From: an uncultured Clostridia bacterium
GTDB taxonomy: Bacteria; Bacillota; Clostridia; Oscillospirales; Oscillospiraceae
Length of the DNA: 38,195 nucleotides
Assembly (NCBI GenBank): GCA_946411835.1
Contig: CAMKFK010000012.1
Span: 1 to 38,195 of the forward strand
Direction: 5' to 3'
The notes below the pieces were generated by a model. The model did no database searches. It saw nothing but the letters and a program-made list of their open reading frames with translations, and was not told the origin of the DNA. The position numbers and the translations under genes were made by a program. Shown piece after piece: positions 26,939 through 35,946 of the stretch. The first letter of the stretch is position 1. Every line of letters begins with the position of its first letter.

Positions 26939-27871
26939 ATGGATCATGTTTTCAGCATTGTGACGGCGGTCGTGGTGATCGTCATCGTGCTGGCGTTTAT
27001 CGTCAGCAACATTCAGGTCGTGCAGCAGTCGCGCGCCTACGTTGTGGAGCGCCTGGGCGCCTACAGCGCGACGTGGGGCGTCGGGCTGCACCTCAAGATA
27101 CCGTTCATCGAGCGCGTGGTCAAGAAGGTGTCGCTCAAGGAGCAGGTGGCGGACTTCGACCCCCAGCCGGTCATCACGAAGGACAACGTCACCATGCAGA
27201 TCGACACGGTCATCTACTTCCAGATCACCGACCCCAAGCTCTACACCTACGGCGTGGAGCAGCCGATGAACGCCATCGAGAATCTGACGGCGACGACCCT
27301 GCGCAACATCATCGGCGATATGGAGCTCGACCAGAGCCTTACCTCCCGCGACATCATCAACGCGAAGATGCGCGCCATCCTCGACGAGGCGACCGACCCG
27401 TGGGGCATCAAGGTCAACCGCGTGGAGCTGAAGAACATCCTGCCGCCGCGCGAGATCCAAAACGCGATGGAGAAGCAGATGAAGGCGGAGCGCGAGCGCC
27501 GCGAGTCCATCCTTCAGGCGGAGGGGCAGAAGCAGAGCCAGATCCTCGTCGCCGAGGGCGAGAAGCAGAGCGCGGTGCTCCGCGCCGAGGCGGAGCGCGA
27601 GGCGGCGATCCTGCGCGCCGAGGCGGACCGTCAGGCCGCCATCCTCAAGGCGGAGGGCGAGGCGGAGGCGATCCGCACGGTGCAGCAGGCGCTGGCGGAC
27701 TCGATCAAGCTGCTCAACGAGGCGAACCCGAACGATCAGGTCGTCAAGCTCAAGGCGCTCGAAGCCTACGAGAAGGCGGCGGACGGCCAGGCGACCAAGA
27801 TCATCATCCCCAGCGAGATACAGAGCCTCGCCGGTCTTGCGGCGGGCTTCAAGGGTCTGCTGGCGGAATAA
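26939..27871 (+). CDS. SPFH/Band 7 (stomatin-like) membrane protein
   Basis: NIQVVQQSRAYVVERLGAYSATWGVGLHLKIPFIERVVKKVSLKEQV; EKQMKAERERRESILQAEGQKQ. Confidence 0.93.
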   Translation: MDHVFSIVTAVVVIVIVLAFIVSNIQVVQQSRAYVVERLGAYSATWGVGLHLKIPFIERVVKKVSLKEQVADFDPQPVITKDNVTMQIDTVIYFQITDPKLYTYGVEQPMNAIENLTATTLRNIIGDMELDQSLTSRDIINAKMRAILDEATDPWGIKVNRVELKNILPPREIQNAMEKQMKAERERRESILQAEGQKQSQILVAEGEKQSAVLRAEAEREAAILRAEADRQAAILKAEGEAEAIRTVQQALADSIKLLNEANPNDQVVKLKALEAYEKAADGQATKIIIPSEIQSLAGLAAGFKGLLAE

Positions 27872-27884
27872 AACGCAGCAAAAA

Positions 27885-27916
27885 TCCCGCTCTCCGGACC
27901 GCGAGAGCGGGTTTTT
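27885..27916 (+). terminator. intrinsic terminator
   Basis: CCCGCTCTC-CGGACCGC-GAGAGCGGG-TTTTTT. Confidence 0.85.
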
Positions 27917-27931
27917 TGCACGGGACGCGGA

Positions 27932-28954
27932 TTATGGCTGGGGGATGCCGAACGCTGCGGGGCTGTTGACCGTCGCGCCGGCGTCGTAGAGCATCCACGA
28001 CACGGTGGATTCCCAGTCGGCGTAGAACGCCAGCGTGTCCTCTGTGGTGGGGTACTTCTCATAGAGCTTGTCGATGCAGTTGTCGGTCATGAACTGGTCA
28101 AAGTCCGCGTCCCTGACCGCCTCCAGCGTGGCGCGGCGCAGAATGTCACGCACCTCGTCCGGCACGTCCTTGTCCACGAGCAGGCTGGTGGGGGTGTAGG
28201 GAATGCTGAGCAGGGCGTCGCTCTCCGGAATCACGTCGGACAGGACCGGTACGTCGGGCAGGGCGGCGAGCGGTTCGGTTGCGCAGACGGCGAGCGCGCG
28301 CAGGTCGCCGCTCTCGATGTAGGGCGCGGCGGTGGAATAGTTCGCGTTCGTGAACGCCACCTGCCCGCCGAGCAGGGCGGCGATGCACTCCGCGCCGCTG
28401 TTATAGGGCGTCAGCGCCGCCTCGTAGCCGAAGCGCCTGAGGATCAGCGCCTGCACGTGCCCGGAGCCGCCGGGCCCGGTGTAGCTCATCTGCACCTTGC
28501 CGGGGCGGGCGGCGAGATCGTCCAGCAGAGCGCGGACGTCGGCATAGGGGGAGCTCCTGGCGACGACCATGAGCTTCGGGTCGTTGCCGATGGGCGCGAT
28601 GGGCGCGAAGTCGGCGTAGCTCATGTCGCTGATGCCCATCACGCGCTGCGTGCCGAGGCTGTCGGCGGTGAGAAAGATGGTGTAGCCGTCCGGCGCGGCG
28701 TCCAGCACGGCGCGCGCGCCGACGGAGCCGGACGCGCCCGGCATGTTCTCCACGACGATGGACCGGCCCAGCTGCTTTTCCAGCGCGACGGCGAGCTGCC
28801 GCCCGGTCACGTCGGCGGTGCCGCCCGCGCCGTAGGGCACGATCATCGTGATCGTCTTTTTCGGATAGCCCGTCCCTTGCGCGCCGCCGGAGCAGCCCGC
28901 GAGACTCAGCAGCAAAAGCGCCGCCAGAAGCAGCGAGAGGTGTTTTTTCATCAT
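27932..28954 (-). CDS. tripartite tricarboxylate transporter substrate-binding lipoprotein (TctC/Bug-like)
   Basis: MMKKHLSLLLAALLLLSLAGCSGG lipobox; TITMIVPYGAGGTADVTGRQLA...VVENMPGASGSVGARAVLDAAPDGYT. Confidence 0.9.
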   Translation of the reverse strand: MMKKHLSLLLAALLLLSLAGCSGGAQGTGYPKKTITMIVPYGAGGTADVTGRQLAVALEKQLGRSIVVENMPGASGSVGARAVLDAAPDGYTIFLTADSLGTQRVMGISDMSYADFAPIAPIGNDPKLMVVARSSPYADVRALLDDLAARPGKVQMSYTGPGGSGHVQALILRRFGYEAALTPYNSGAECIAALLGGQVAFTNANYSTAAPYIESGDLRALAVCATEPLAALPDVPVLSDVIPESDALLSIPYTPTSLLVDKDVPDEVRDILRRATLEAVRDADFDQFMTDNCIDKLYEKYPTTEDTLAFYADWESTVSWMLYDAGATVNSPAAFGIPQP

Positions 28955-29167
28955 GTCGTCCTTTCCGCGTGCCGGATGAAATCCGGCCAAATGATATGCT
29001 GCCAGAACTGTAGCACGCCGGACGGCTGCTGTCAAGGCGTGAGACTCCAATCAGGGTGTGTTTTTCGCGTCCGTTATCTCGTCGCGCAGGGAAACGCGGA
29101 GAAAAGAAGAGACCGCTTTTTGCTTGCGCGAAAAACGGCCTCATTTTTGCTGTGCAGTTGTCTGTTA

Positions 29168-29323
29168 TACTATTATCTGATTAGAATATCGGAAAAATCT
29201 CCGAGCGGTTTTTTCGCCAGACGAGGCGGAGGACGCACCGGGGCTGGCGCCCATCAAGGACGACAACGAAGTATGGCGGAAAAAATGCCGGAGAGATTCC
29301 GTTCTTTTCGTCAGATAATAGTA
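29168..29323 (+). mobile_element. family-2 MITE-like element, copy 3 (156 bp)
   Basis: Same TIRs; flanked by TTA (29165-29167 and 29324-29326). Confidence 0.88.
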
Positions 29324-29417
29324 TTATGTGGTATTGGACGATGTGGTGGAATTTCGCCGCTTTCTCCATGCCCGTTCCGATTTTCCCTCATATCTCCGAT
29401 CGTCCTGACCATATCTC

Positions 29418-29456
29418 AAAAAAAGAAATCCGAACGCTTTACCACGTTCGGATTTC
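29418..29456 (-). terminator. intrinsic terminator of tRNA-Ala
   Basis: Minus strand GAAATCCGAACG...CGTTCGGATTTC followed by a T-run. Confidence 0.8.
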
Positions 29457-29463
29457 TCAATTC

Positions 29464-29539
29464 TGGTGGACCTGAAGGGATTCGAACCCACGACCTTACG
29501 GATGCGAACCGTACGCTCTCCCAACTGAGCTACAGGCCC
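29464..29539 (-). tRNA. tRNA-Ala(CGC), CCA encoded
   Basis: Minus strand GGGCCTGTAGCTCAGTTGGGAGAGCGTACGGTTCGCATCCGTAAGGTCGTGGGTTCGAATCCCTTCAGGTCCACCA; loop TTCGCAT gives CGC; G3-U70 pair supports Ala. Confidence 0.95.
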
Positions 29540-29670
29540 ATATTCTGTTTTCCGCTCAATTCAGCTTAAGTAAAATACCATAGTTTTTTCGATTTGTAAA
29601 GACCTTTTTTTAAAAAACGCAAAAATTTCTGTTGCATCTTTTGTTCTCTTATAGTAGAATAACCTTCGAT

Positions 29671-29807
29671 GTCCTCCGCAGACTGCTGCGGAACCGGTCT
29701 TGCGCGATGGATACCCGTGAACCATGTCAGGCGGGGAACCGAGCAGCATTAAGCGGGACCATTCATGCGCCGCAAGGGCGCCGGTTCCGTGGCAGTCTGC
29801 GGAGGAC
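29671..29807 (+). ncRNA. ffs: signal recognition particle RNA (short bacterial type)
   Basis: GTCCTCCGCAGACTGC pairs with GCAGTCTGCGGAGGAC; domain IV GTGAACCATGTCAGGCGGGGAACCGAGCAGCATTAAGC with GGAA tetraloop; directly upstream of dnaX. Confidence 0.92.
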
Positions 29808-29832
29808 GTATTCTGTTTACGGAGGTGCCGTC

Positions 29833-31455
29833 GTGTATCAGGCGCTTTACCGCAAGTGGCGACCCAAAACCTTCGCCGACGTGGTCGGACAGGAGCACAT
29901 CACCACCACGCTCAAGCGGCAGGTCGCCGAGGGCCGGCTGAGCCACGCCTACCTCTTTACCGGGACGCGCGGCACGGGGAAAACCACCTGTGCCAAGATC
30001 CTCGCCAAGGCGGTCAACTGCGAGAACCCGCAGGACGGCGACCCCTGCAACGCCTGCCCCGCCTGCCTCGGCATCGAGTCCGGCGCATTCCTGGACGTGA
30101 CGGAGCTGGACGCCGCCTCCAACAACGGCGTGGACAGCGTGCGCGCCCTGCGGGACGAGGCGATCTACTCCCCGGCGCAGGTGAAAAAGCGCGTCTATAT
30201 CATCGACGAGGTGCACATGCTCTCCACGGCGGCGTTCAACGCGCTGCTGAAGATACTGGAGGAGCCGCCCGAGCACCTGATGTTCATCCTGGCGACGACG
30301 GAGCTCCACAAGGTGCTGCCTACCATCCTCTCCCGCTGCCAGCGCTTTGCCTTCCGCCGCATCCTGCCCCGCGACGTCGAGGCGCGGCTGGACTATGTGG
30401 CGGAACAGGAGGGGATCGACCTCCGACCGGACGGCGCGGAGCTGCTTGCCCGCCTGTCCGACGGCGCGCTGCGCGACGCGCTGAGCCTGCTGGACCAGTG
30501 CTCTGCCGCCGGCGGGAGCATCGGCGCGCAGGAGGTGCTGGACACGCTGGGTCTCGCGGGGAACGTTCAGACGGCGCAGCTGCTGGGCCTCGTCCTGAGA
30601 CGGGACGCAAAGGCGGCGCTGCTGCTGCTGGGTCGGCTCTACAACGGCGGAAAGGACGTCGGCGCGGTGCTTGGCGAGCTGGCCGCGCTCGCGCGGGACC
30701 TGCTCATCTCCGCCGCCGCGCCCGAGGGAGGCGCGGCGCTGCTCACCGGCGGTTATGACGGGAAGACGCTCGCGGCGCTCCGCAAGGAGACGACGCTCGC
30801 GCGGCTGACCCAAATCTGCACCGTCCTGCAGGAGACGGCGGCGGCGCTCCCGCAGAGCGTCAACGCGCGCACGGACGCGGAGCTGTGCCTCCTGCGCCTG
30901 TGCGACGAGGGGCTCTCCGGCGACCTGACCGCGCTGAACGCACGCGTCGCGCGGCTGGAGGAGCAGCTCGCGGCGGGCGTCGCGTTCCGGCAAAGCCCGG
31001 CGGCGCGCCTCGCGGAAGAGGAGGTCCCCTCGCCGGTCGAGGAGGAAGCGCCCCCGCCCTATGGCGAGCCGGTCGCGCCCAGTCCCGCGCCCATCCCCGC
31101 GCCGGAACCGGAGGCCGCGCCGGAGCCCGCCGAACAGAGCGCGGACGGCGACGTGTTCGAGCGGCTGATGGAGAGCTACAAGAACCGGCTCCCCGTGCCG
31201 CTGCGCAGCTTCGTCGGCCTGGCGAAGGGGCGTCTGGTCGGCGGCGTGCTGACGGTCTACTGCGCGAACGATCAGGGGAAGAATATGCTGGAACGGCACG
31301 ACGCCGCCGGAGTCATCGCCGAAGTGACGGGCGCGGCGGTCGGACGGGACGTGACGGTGCGCCTGACGGTGGGCGAGCCGGAGGGCGAGGCACACGACAA
31401 AATGCGCGATCTCTTGCAGATCGGCGGAAAATTCGACGGTTTTACCGTGAAATGA
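29833..31455 (+). CDS. dnaX: DNA polymerase III subunit gamma/tau
   Basis: MYQALYRKWRPKTFADVVGQEHITTTLKRQV...FTGTRGTGKTTCAKILAKAVNC...IIDEVHMLSTAAFNALLKILEEPP; GTG start, RBS ggaggt. Confidence 0.96.
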   Translation: MYQALYRKWRPKTFADVVGQEHITTTLKRQVAEGRLSHAYLFTGTRGTGKTTCAKILAKAVNCENPQDGDPCNACPACLGIESGAFLDVTELDAASNNGVDSVRALRDEAIYSPAQVKKRVYIIDEVHMLSTAAFNALLKILEEPPEHLMFILATTELHKVLPTILSRCQRFAFRRILPRDVEARLDYVAEQEGIDLRPDGAELLARLSDGALRDALSLLDQCSAAGGSIGAQEVLDTLGLAGNVQTAQLLGLVLRRDAKAALLLLGRLYNGGKDVGAVLGELAALARDLLISAAAPEGGAALLTGGYDGKTLAALRKETTLARLTQICTVLQETAAALPQSVNARTDAELCLLRLCDEGLSGDLTALNARVARLEEQLAAGVAFRQSPAARLAEEEVPSPVEEEAPPPYGEPVAPSPAPIPAPEPEAAPEPAEQSADGDVFERLMESYKNRLPVPLRSFVGLAKGRLVGGVLTVYCANDQGKNMLERHDAAGVIAEVTGAAVGRDVTVRLTVGEPEGEAHDKMRDLLQIGGKFDGFTVK

Positions 31456-31471
31456 TACGGAGGATACGACT

Positions 31472-31855
31472 ATGGCAAAGGGTTACAGCGCGAAGCGCGG
31501 CTTTTCCAACGGCAGCGGCCTGTCCGCGCGCCAGATGAATATGCAGCAGCAAATCGCCAAGATGCAGGAGGACATGGCGGCGCGGCAGCAGGAGGTCGAG
31601 GGGAAGACCTTTTCCGCCAGCGTCGGCGGCGGCGTGGTCAGCGCGTCGGTGAGCGGGAAGAAGGAGCTCACTTCGCTGACCATCAAGCCGGAGGCGGTTG
31701 ATCCCGATGACGTGGAGATGCTCCAGGACCTTGTGATCTCCGCCGTCAACGAGGCGCTGCGCCAGGCGGAGGAGGCGATGAACGCCAGCATGGATCAGCT
31801 GACGAACAGCCTCAACCTCGGTTCCTTCGGCAACCTCGGCGGACTGGGGCTGTAA
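31472..31855 (+). CDS. YbaB/EbfC family nucleoid-associated protein
   Basis: QMNMQQQIAKMQEDMAARQQEVEGKTFSASVGGGVVSASVSGKKELTSLTIKPEAVDPDDVEMLQDLVISAVNEA. Confidence 0.92.
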   Translation: MAKGYSAKRGFSNGSGLSARQMNMQQQIAKMQEDMAARQQEVEGKTFSASVGGGVVSASVSGKKELTSLTIKPEAVDPDDVEMLQDLVISAVNEALRQAEEAMNASMDQLTNSLNLGSFGNLGGLGL

Positions 31856-31870
31856 TACGCGCATCAGCAA

Positions 31871-31909
31871 CGGGCGTGCCGCAGAATGAAAGGTTCTGCG
31901 GCACGCCCG
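31871..31909. terminator. bidirectional terminator between ybaB and rsmI
   Basis: CGGGCGTGCCGCAGAA-TGAAAGG-TTCTGCGGCACGCCCG, 16-bp stem. Confidence 0.8.
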
Positions 31910-31919
31910 TTTGTGTTTG

Positions 31920-32792
31920 TCATGCGAAGAGCGCCTTCAGGTTCAGGGACGCGGTGTAGAGCTCGTTTTTGCTGTAGGTGTTGTTGTCGTCCCCAAGCAG
32001 CAGCCGGATCGCGTCCTTCACCGTGACGCCGCGCTTCACCATGCAGTCGGCCAGCAGCGCCTCGGGGGTGCTGACGTGCTCCGCCTCGCGCAGGAAGTAC
32101 GCCTCCGCGACCTCGACGATCATGGCGTATTCGCCCTTTTCGTAGTTCCCCTTGGCGAGCAGCTGCTCGCGCACCTCGGCGGGCGCGCCGCGAAAGGCGG
32201 TCTCGTGGAGCTTGGTCATGTCGTTGCACAGACACAGCTGCACGTCCGCCCCGGCGTCGATCAGGAACTCCACCGCGCCCATGATGCGCTTTGGGGATTC
32301 ATAGAAGGCGTAGGTCCGCGTGCTGCCCCGGCGCATCATGTTCAGCACGCGGCGGCGGTCGGCGTTCTCGCGGGGAAAGAACCCGTAGAAGAAAAAGGTC
32401 GAGAGGTCGAAGCCGGAGATGGACAGCGCCGTCACCGCCGCGCAGGCGCCGGGAATGCCGACGACGCGGACGCCGCTCTCGAGCGCCGCCTTGATGAGCT
32501 CGTTGCCGGGGTCGGAGATGCAGGGCGTCCCCGCGTCGGTGATGACGGCGATGCTCTTGCCCGCCAGCAGCTGCGAGACGAACCACCTCGCCTTGCCGTG
32601 CTCGTTGAACTTGTGGTTGGCAGAGAGGTCGTTGCAGATGCCGAGCTTGTTGAGCAGCACGACGCTGCGGCGCGTATCCTCCGCCGCGATGATGTCGACC
32701 GTTTCCAGTATCTCCCTGCCGCGCTCGCTCATGTCGCGCGCGTTGCCGATGGGCGTTGCGACGATGTATAGCGTGCCGTATTGCTGTTCCAT
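31920..32792 (-). CDS. rsmI: 16S rRNA (cytidine1402-2'-O)-methyltransferase
   Basis: GTLYIVATPIGNARDMSERGREILETVDIIAAEDTRRSVVLLNKLGI...VITDAGTPCISDPGNELIKAALE. Confidence 0.95.
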   Translation of the reverse strand: MEQQYGTLYIVATPIGNARDMSERGREILETVDIIAAEDTRRSVVLLNKLGICNDLSANHKFNEHGKARWFVSQLLAGKSIAVITDAGTPCISDPGNELIKAALESGVRVVGIPGACAAVTALSISGFDLSTFFFYGFFPRENADRRRVLNMMRRGSTRTYAFYESPKRIMGAVEFLIDAGADVQLCLCNDMTKLHETAFRGAPAEVREQLLAKGNYEKGEYAMIVEVAEAYFLREAEHVSTPEALLADCMVKRGVTVKDAIRLLLGDDNNTYSKNELYTASLNLKALFA

Positions 32793-32899
32793 GGCGTCCT
32801 CCGAAAAGCGTTTTTCCCAGTATAGCCCAAAGTCGCGCGGTTTTCAACATTTCCCTTTGCTTTTTCTCGCCGTTGGATTATAATAACGGTATCTTTTGC

Positions 32900-33104
32900 T
32901 GGTCGATTGCGAAAGTCGAGAGAATGCTTCGTCAATCGGGCCGAAGGGTTATAAAATCGTTTTTGACGCGGCTTTGCCGCGGCAAAAACGCCCTGAGGCG
33001 AGCGAAAGCGAGCCCTCGCGCCGACCAAACGCGCCCCGTCCCCCGTGGGGCGCGTGCGATAAGCGCGAGTCCTCGATTGCGAAACGCAGTTTCGCGATCG
33101 AATA
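32900..33104 (+). mobile_element. family-1 multi-hairpin intergenic repeat (MITE-like), copy C
   Basis: Homologous over its length to 9077-9280; flanked by 12-bp direct repeat GGTATCTTTTGC (32888-32899 and 33105-33116). Confidence 0.8.
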
Positions 33105-33133
33105 GGTATCTTTTGCACTAAGGAGACGTTATC

Positions 33134-34999
33134 ATGAAAGCATTGACCCGCAGGGTGACGGCGCTGCTCTGCACGCTTACGCTCTGCCTGACCTGCGCCG
33201 ACGCGCTGAGCGTGGAACAGGCGATCGGACTGCTGGAGGAGCACTACATCGACCCGCTCCCTGCCGCCGCCTACGAGGCGGACACGCTCGACGCGCTGTT
33301 TTCCGCCGTCGGCGACCCCTATACCTACTACATGAGCGCGGCGGAGAGCGAGCGCTTTCTCGACACCGTGGAGAAGGAGGACAGCGTCACCGGCATCGGC
33401 GCGGGCATCTCGTTCACGGCAGAGGGCATTCGCATCACCATGCTGCTCGACGGCGGCGGCGCGAAGGACGCCGGGCTCGCGCTCAACGACCTCATCGTCG
33501 CCATCGACGGCGTGAGCTGCGTTCCCGCGCTCGATGCCCACCGCGCGCGCATCCTCGGCGAGGAGGGCACCTATGTCACGCTGACCGTCCGCCGCGCGGA
33601 CGGCGGCGTCCGCGATTACCGCATTGAGCGCCGCACCGTCCCCATCCACAACACCAAGGTCACGCGCGACGGCGACGTCGGCGTCTTCGACTGCGACAGC
33701 TTCGGTTCTCAGACCGACACCTATTTCAGCGAGGGCATTGCGCAGAACAACGAGCAGGTGACGCAGTGGATCGTCGATCTGCGCGACAATCTGGGCGGTC
33801 TTGCCGACGCGGCGTCGGGCTCGCTGGGCGCCTTCACCGGCATGGGCCCCAAGCTGTTCTACCGCCTCGCGGACGGGGAATCGTTCTACACCCTGTATTT
33901 TGCCAAGGCGCAGACGGACAAGCCTGTGATCGTCCTCGTCAACGGGCACTCCGCCAGCGGCTCGGAAATCTTCTCCGGCGGCATTCGCGCCGAGAGGGCG
34001 GGCGTCGTGATTGGCTCGCGCACCTTCGGCAAGGGCACGGCGCAGGTCGTGCTGGACCGGGAGCGCTACCCCGAGCTCTTCGACGGCGACACCCTCAAGG
34101 TGACGGCGTACCGCTTCTACTGCGCGGACGGCAATACCACCGACCGCATCGGCGTCCTGCCGACGCTTCTGGTGTCCGACGAGGCGACCGACGGCGTGGC
34201 GGCGCTGCTGACCGCGTCGAAGCCGCAGTCCGGCGAGTGGCTGCGCCTGACGCTCAACGGCCACACCTTCTACGTCGATCTCGCCGCCGCGCGGGACAAT
34301 GGGGACGGTGAGGCGCTGCGCGCGCTGCTGGAGGCGCTGGCGCCGGACGCCGCGCTCTGGTGCACCGTGGACGGTACGGAGCTCGCGCTCGACCCGGCGA
34401 TGGTGGCGGCGTATCTCGGCGTGGACTGCGAGCGGCGCGGCTTTTCCGACAGCGCCGAAAGCCCCTATGCCGCGCAGATCGACACCCTTGCGGCGTACCG
34501 GCTGCTCTCCGGCGACGGCACAAAGCGCTTCCACCCCCACGACGGCCTGACCCGCGCGGAGCTGGCGACCATGCTCGCCAACGCACTGAACACATCGGCG
34601 CCGTCCTTCGGCTTCACCGACGTGGCGGAGGACGGCTGGTACGCCGGGGCGGTCAACGCCGTGGCGTCGCTGGGGTTCATGCAGGGCGTCGGCGGCGGGC
34701 GCTTTGACCCGAACGGTCCGCTGACGCAGGAGCAGCTCGTCACGGTGATGGGACGGCTTGCCCGCTTCCTGAACTTCCGGGTGGACGACTACGCCCTCGC
34801 GCTGACGGAGGACGCGCTTGCGCCGTTTGCCCGCTTTCGCCCGTGGGCGCGCGAGGCGGCAAGCGTGCTGACCGGCTACGACGGCAATATGCTCTATGCC
34901 CAGCTCACCGCCGTGTCCCCCTCCGCCCCCGCGACCCGCGAGCAGGCGGCGGCGACGCTGTGCAACATCCTCAAAACGCTGGGCGTCATCTCTTACTGA
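33134..34999 (+). CDS. S41-family C-terminal processing peptidase with PDZ and C-terminal SLH domains
   Basis: PDZ-like ITMLLDGGGAKDAGLALNDLIVAIDG; S41 core IVDLRDNLGG...VNGHSASGSEIFSGGI...GSRTFGKGTAQ; SLH-like FTDVAEDGWYAGAVNAVASLGFMQGVGGGRFDPNGPLTQEQLVTVMGRL. Confidence 0.9.
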   Translation: MKALTRRVTALLCTLTLCLTCADALSVEQAIGLLEEHYIDPLPAAAYEADTLDALFSAVGDPYTYYMSAAESERFLDTVEKEDSVTGIGAGISFTAEGIRITMLLDGGGAKDAGLALNDLIVAIDGVSCVPALDAHRARILGEEGTYVTLTVRRADGGVRDYRIERRTVPIHNTKVTRDGDVGVFDCDSFGSQTDTYFSEGIAQNNEQVTQWIVDLRDNLGGLADAASGSLGAFTGMGPKLFYRLADGESFYTLYFAKAQTDKPVIVLVNGHSASGSEIFSGGIRAERAGVVIGSRTFGKGTAQVVLDRERYPELFDGDTLKVTAYRFYCADGNTTDRIGVLPTLLVSDEATDGVAALLTASKPQSGEWLRLTLNGHTFYVDLAAARDNGDGEALRALLEALAPDAALWCTVDGTELALDPAMVAAYLGVDCERRGFSDSAESPYAAQIDTLAAYRLLSGDGTKRFHPHDGLTRAELATMLANALNTSAPSFGFTDVAEDGWYAGAVNAVASLGFMQGVGGGRFDPNGPLTQEQLVTVMGRLARFLNFRVDDYALALTEDALAPFARFRPWAREAASVLTGYDGNMLYAQLTAVSPSAPATREQAAATLCNILKTLGVISY

Positions 35000-35055
35000 T
35001 ACCCCGCCCGCCGGGAACGGCAGCGAATGACGCGCGCCCGGTATGACCGATCAAC

Positions 35056-35094
35056 AAAAAACAGGAGCGGTTCCAACGCCGCTCCTGTTTTTCG
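35056..35094. terminator. bidirectional terminator
   Basis: AACAGGAGCGG-TTCCAACG-CCGCTCCTGTTTTT. Confidence 0.85.
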
Positions 35095-35095
35095 T

Positions 35096-35932
35096 TTACC
35101 GCGCGGCGATGACGTCCGCCACCGGCTCCAGCGCGCTGCTTTGCAGTTCCTCGATCTTCCCCTCGTCCACCAGCTTTGCCAGCGCCGGGTCGATGGGCAT
35201 CCGCGCGAGCAGCGCGAGACCGTGACGGCGCGCCGCGTCCTCGGTTTTGCCCTCCCCGAAGAGGGAGATCCGCTTGCCGCAGTCGGGGCAGGCAAGGAAG
35301 CTCATGTTCTCCACCAGCCCCACGATGGGCACGTCCATTTTCTCCGCCATCTTGACCGCCTTCTCCACGACCATGCTTACCAGCTCCTGCGGCGAGGTGA
35401 CGACGATGATGCCGTCCAGCGGGAGCTGCTGGAAGACGTTGAGCGACACGTCGCCGGTGCCCGGGGGCATATCGACCATCAGGTAGTCCACGTCCCACAG
35501 CACGTCCGTCCAGAACTGCTGCACCACGCCGCCGATGACCGGGCCGCGCCAGATCACGGGGTCGGTCTCATCGTCGAGCAGGACGTTGATGCTCATGACC
35601 TGCACGCCGCCCTTGCTGACGCAGGGGAACAGCGCGTTTTCGGTGCCCGTCGCCTTCTCATGGATGCCAAATGCCTGCGGGATGGACGGGCCGGTCACGT
35701 CCGCGTCCATGACGCCGACGGCGTAGCCCCGGCGACGCAGCAGCACGGCAAGCTGGCTTGTGACCATGCTCTTGCCGACGCCGCCCTTGCCGGACACGAC
35801 GCCGTATACCCGCCCGACGCGGGCGAGCTCGTGGTGCGCCTTGCGCAGCGACTGGGGCGACGTGCGGGACGCGCAGTCCTTTCCGCAGGTCGAGCAGTTG
35901 CTCGTGCAGGTTTCTACGGTTGCTTCACTCAT
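35096..35932 (-). CDS. mrp: Mrp/Nbp35/ApbC family Fe-S cluster carrier ATPase
   Basis: VYGVVSGKGGVGKSMVTSQLAVLL, GVMDADVTGPSIPQAFG, YLMVDMPPGTGDVSL, ENMSFLACPDCGK; RBS aaaaggag. Confidence 0.94.
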   Translation of the reverse strand: MSEATVETCTSNCSTCGKDCASRTSPQSLRKAHHELARVGRVYGVVSGKGGVGKSMVTSQLAVLLRRRGYAVGVMDADVTGPSIPQAFGIHEKATGTENALFPCVSKGGVQVMSINVLLDDETDPVIWRGPVIGGVVQQFWTDVLWDVDYLMVDMPPGTGDVSLNVFQQLPLDGIIVVTSPQELVSMVVEKAVKMAEKMDVPIVGLVENMSFLACPDCGKRISLFGEGKTEDAARRHGLALLARMPIDPALAKLVDEGKIEELQSSALEPVADVIAAR

Positions 35933-35946
35933 GCGATATCTCCTTT

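Noticed and set aside
27932-28954. Lone TctC-like binding protein as a new system
   Set aside because: TctC/Bug proteins are often found without adjacent TctAB; nothing else here suggests novelty.
32729-34540. 603-aa minus ORF opposite the S41 protease
   Set aside because: Shadow ORF that also reads through the family-1 repeat.
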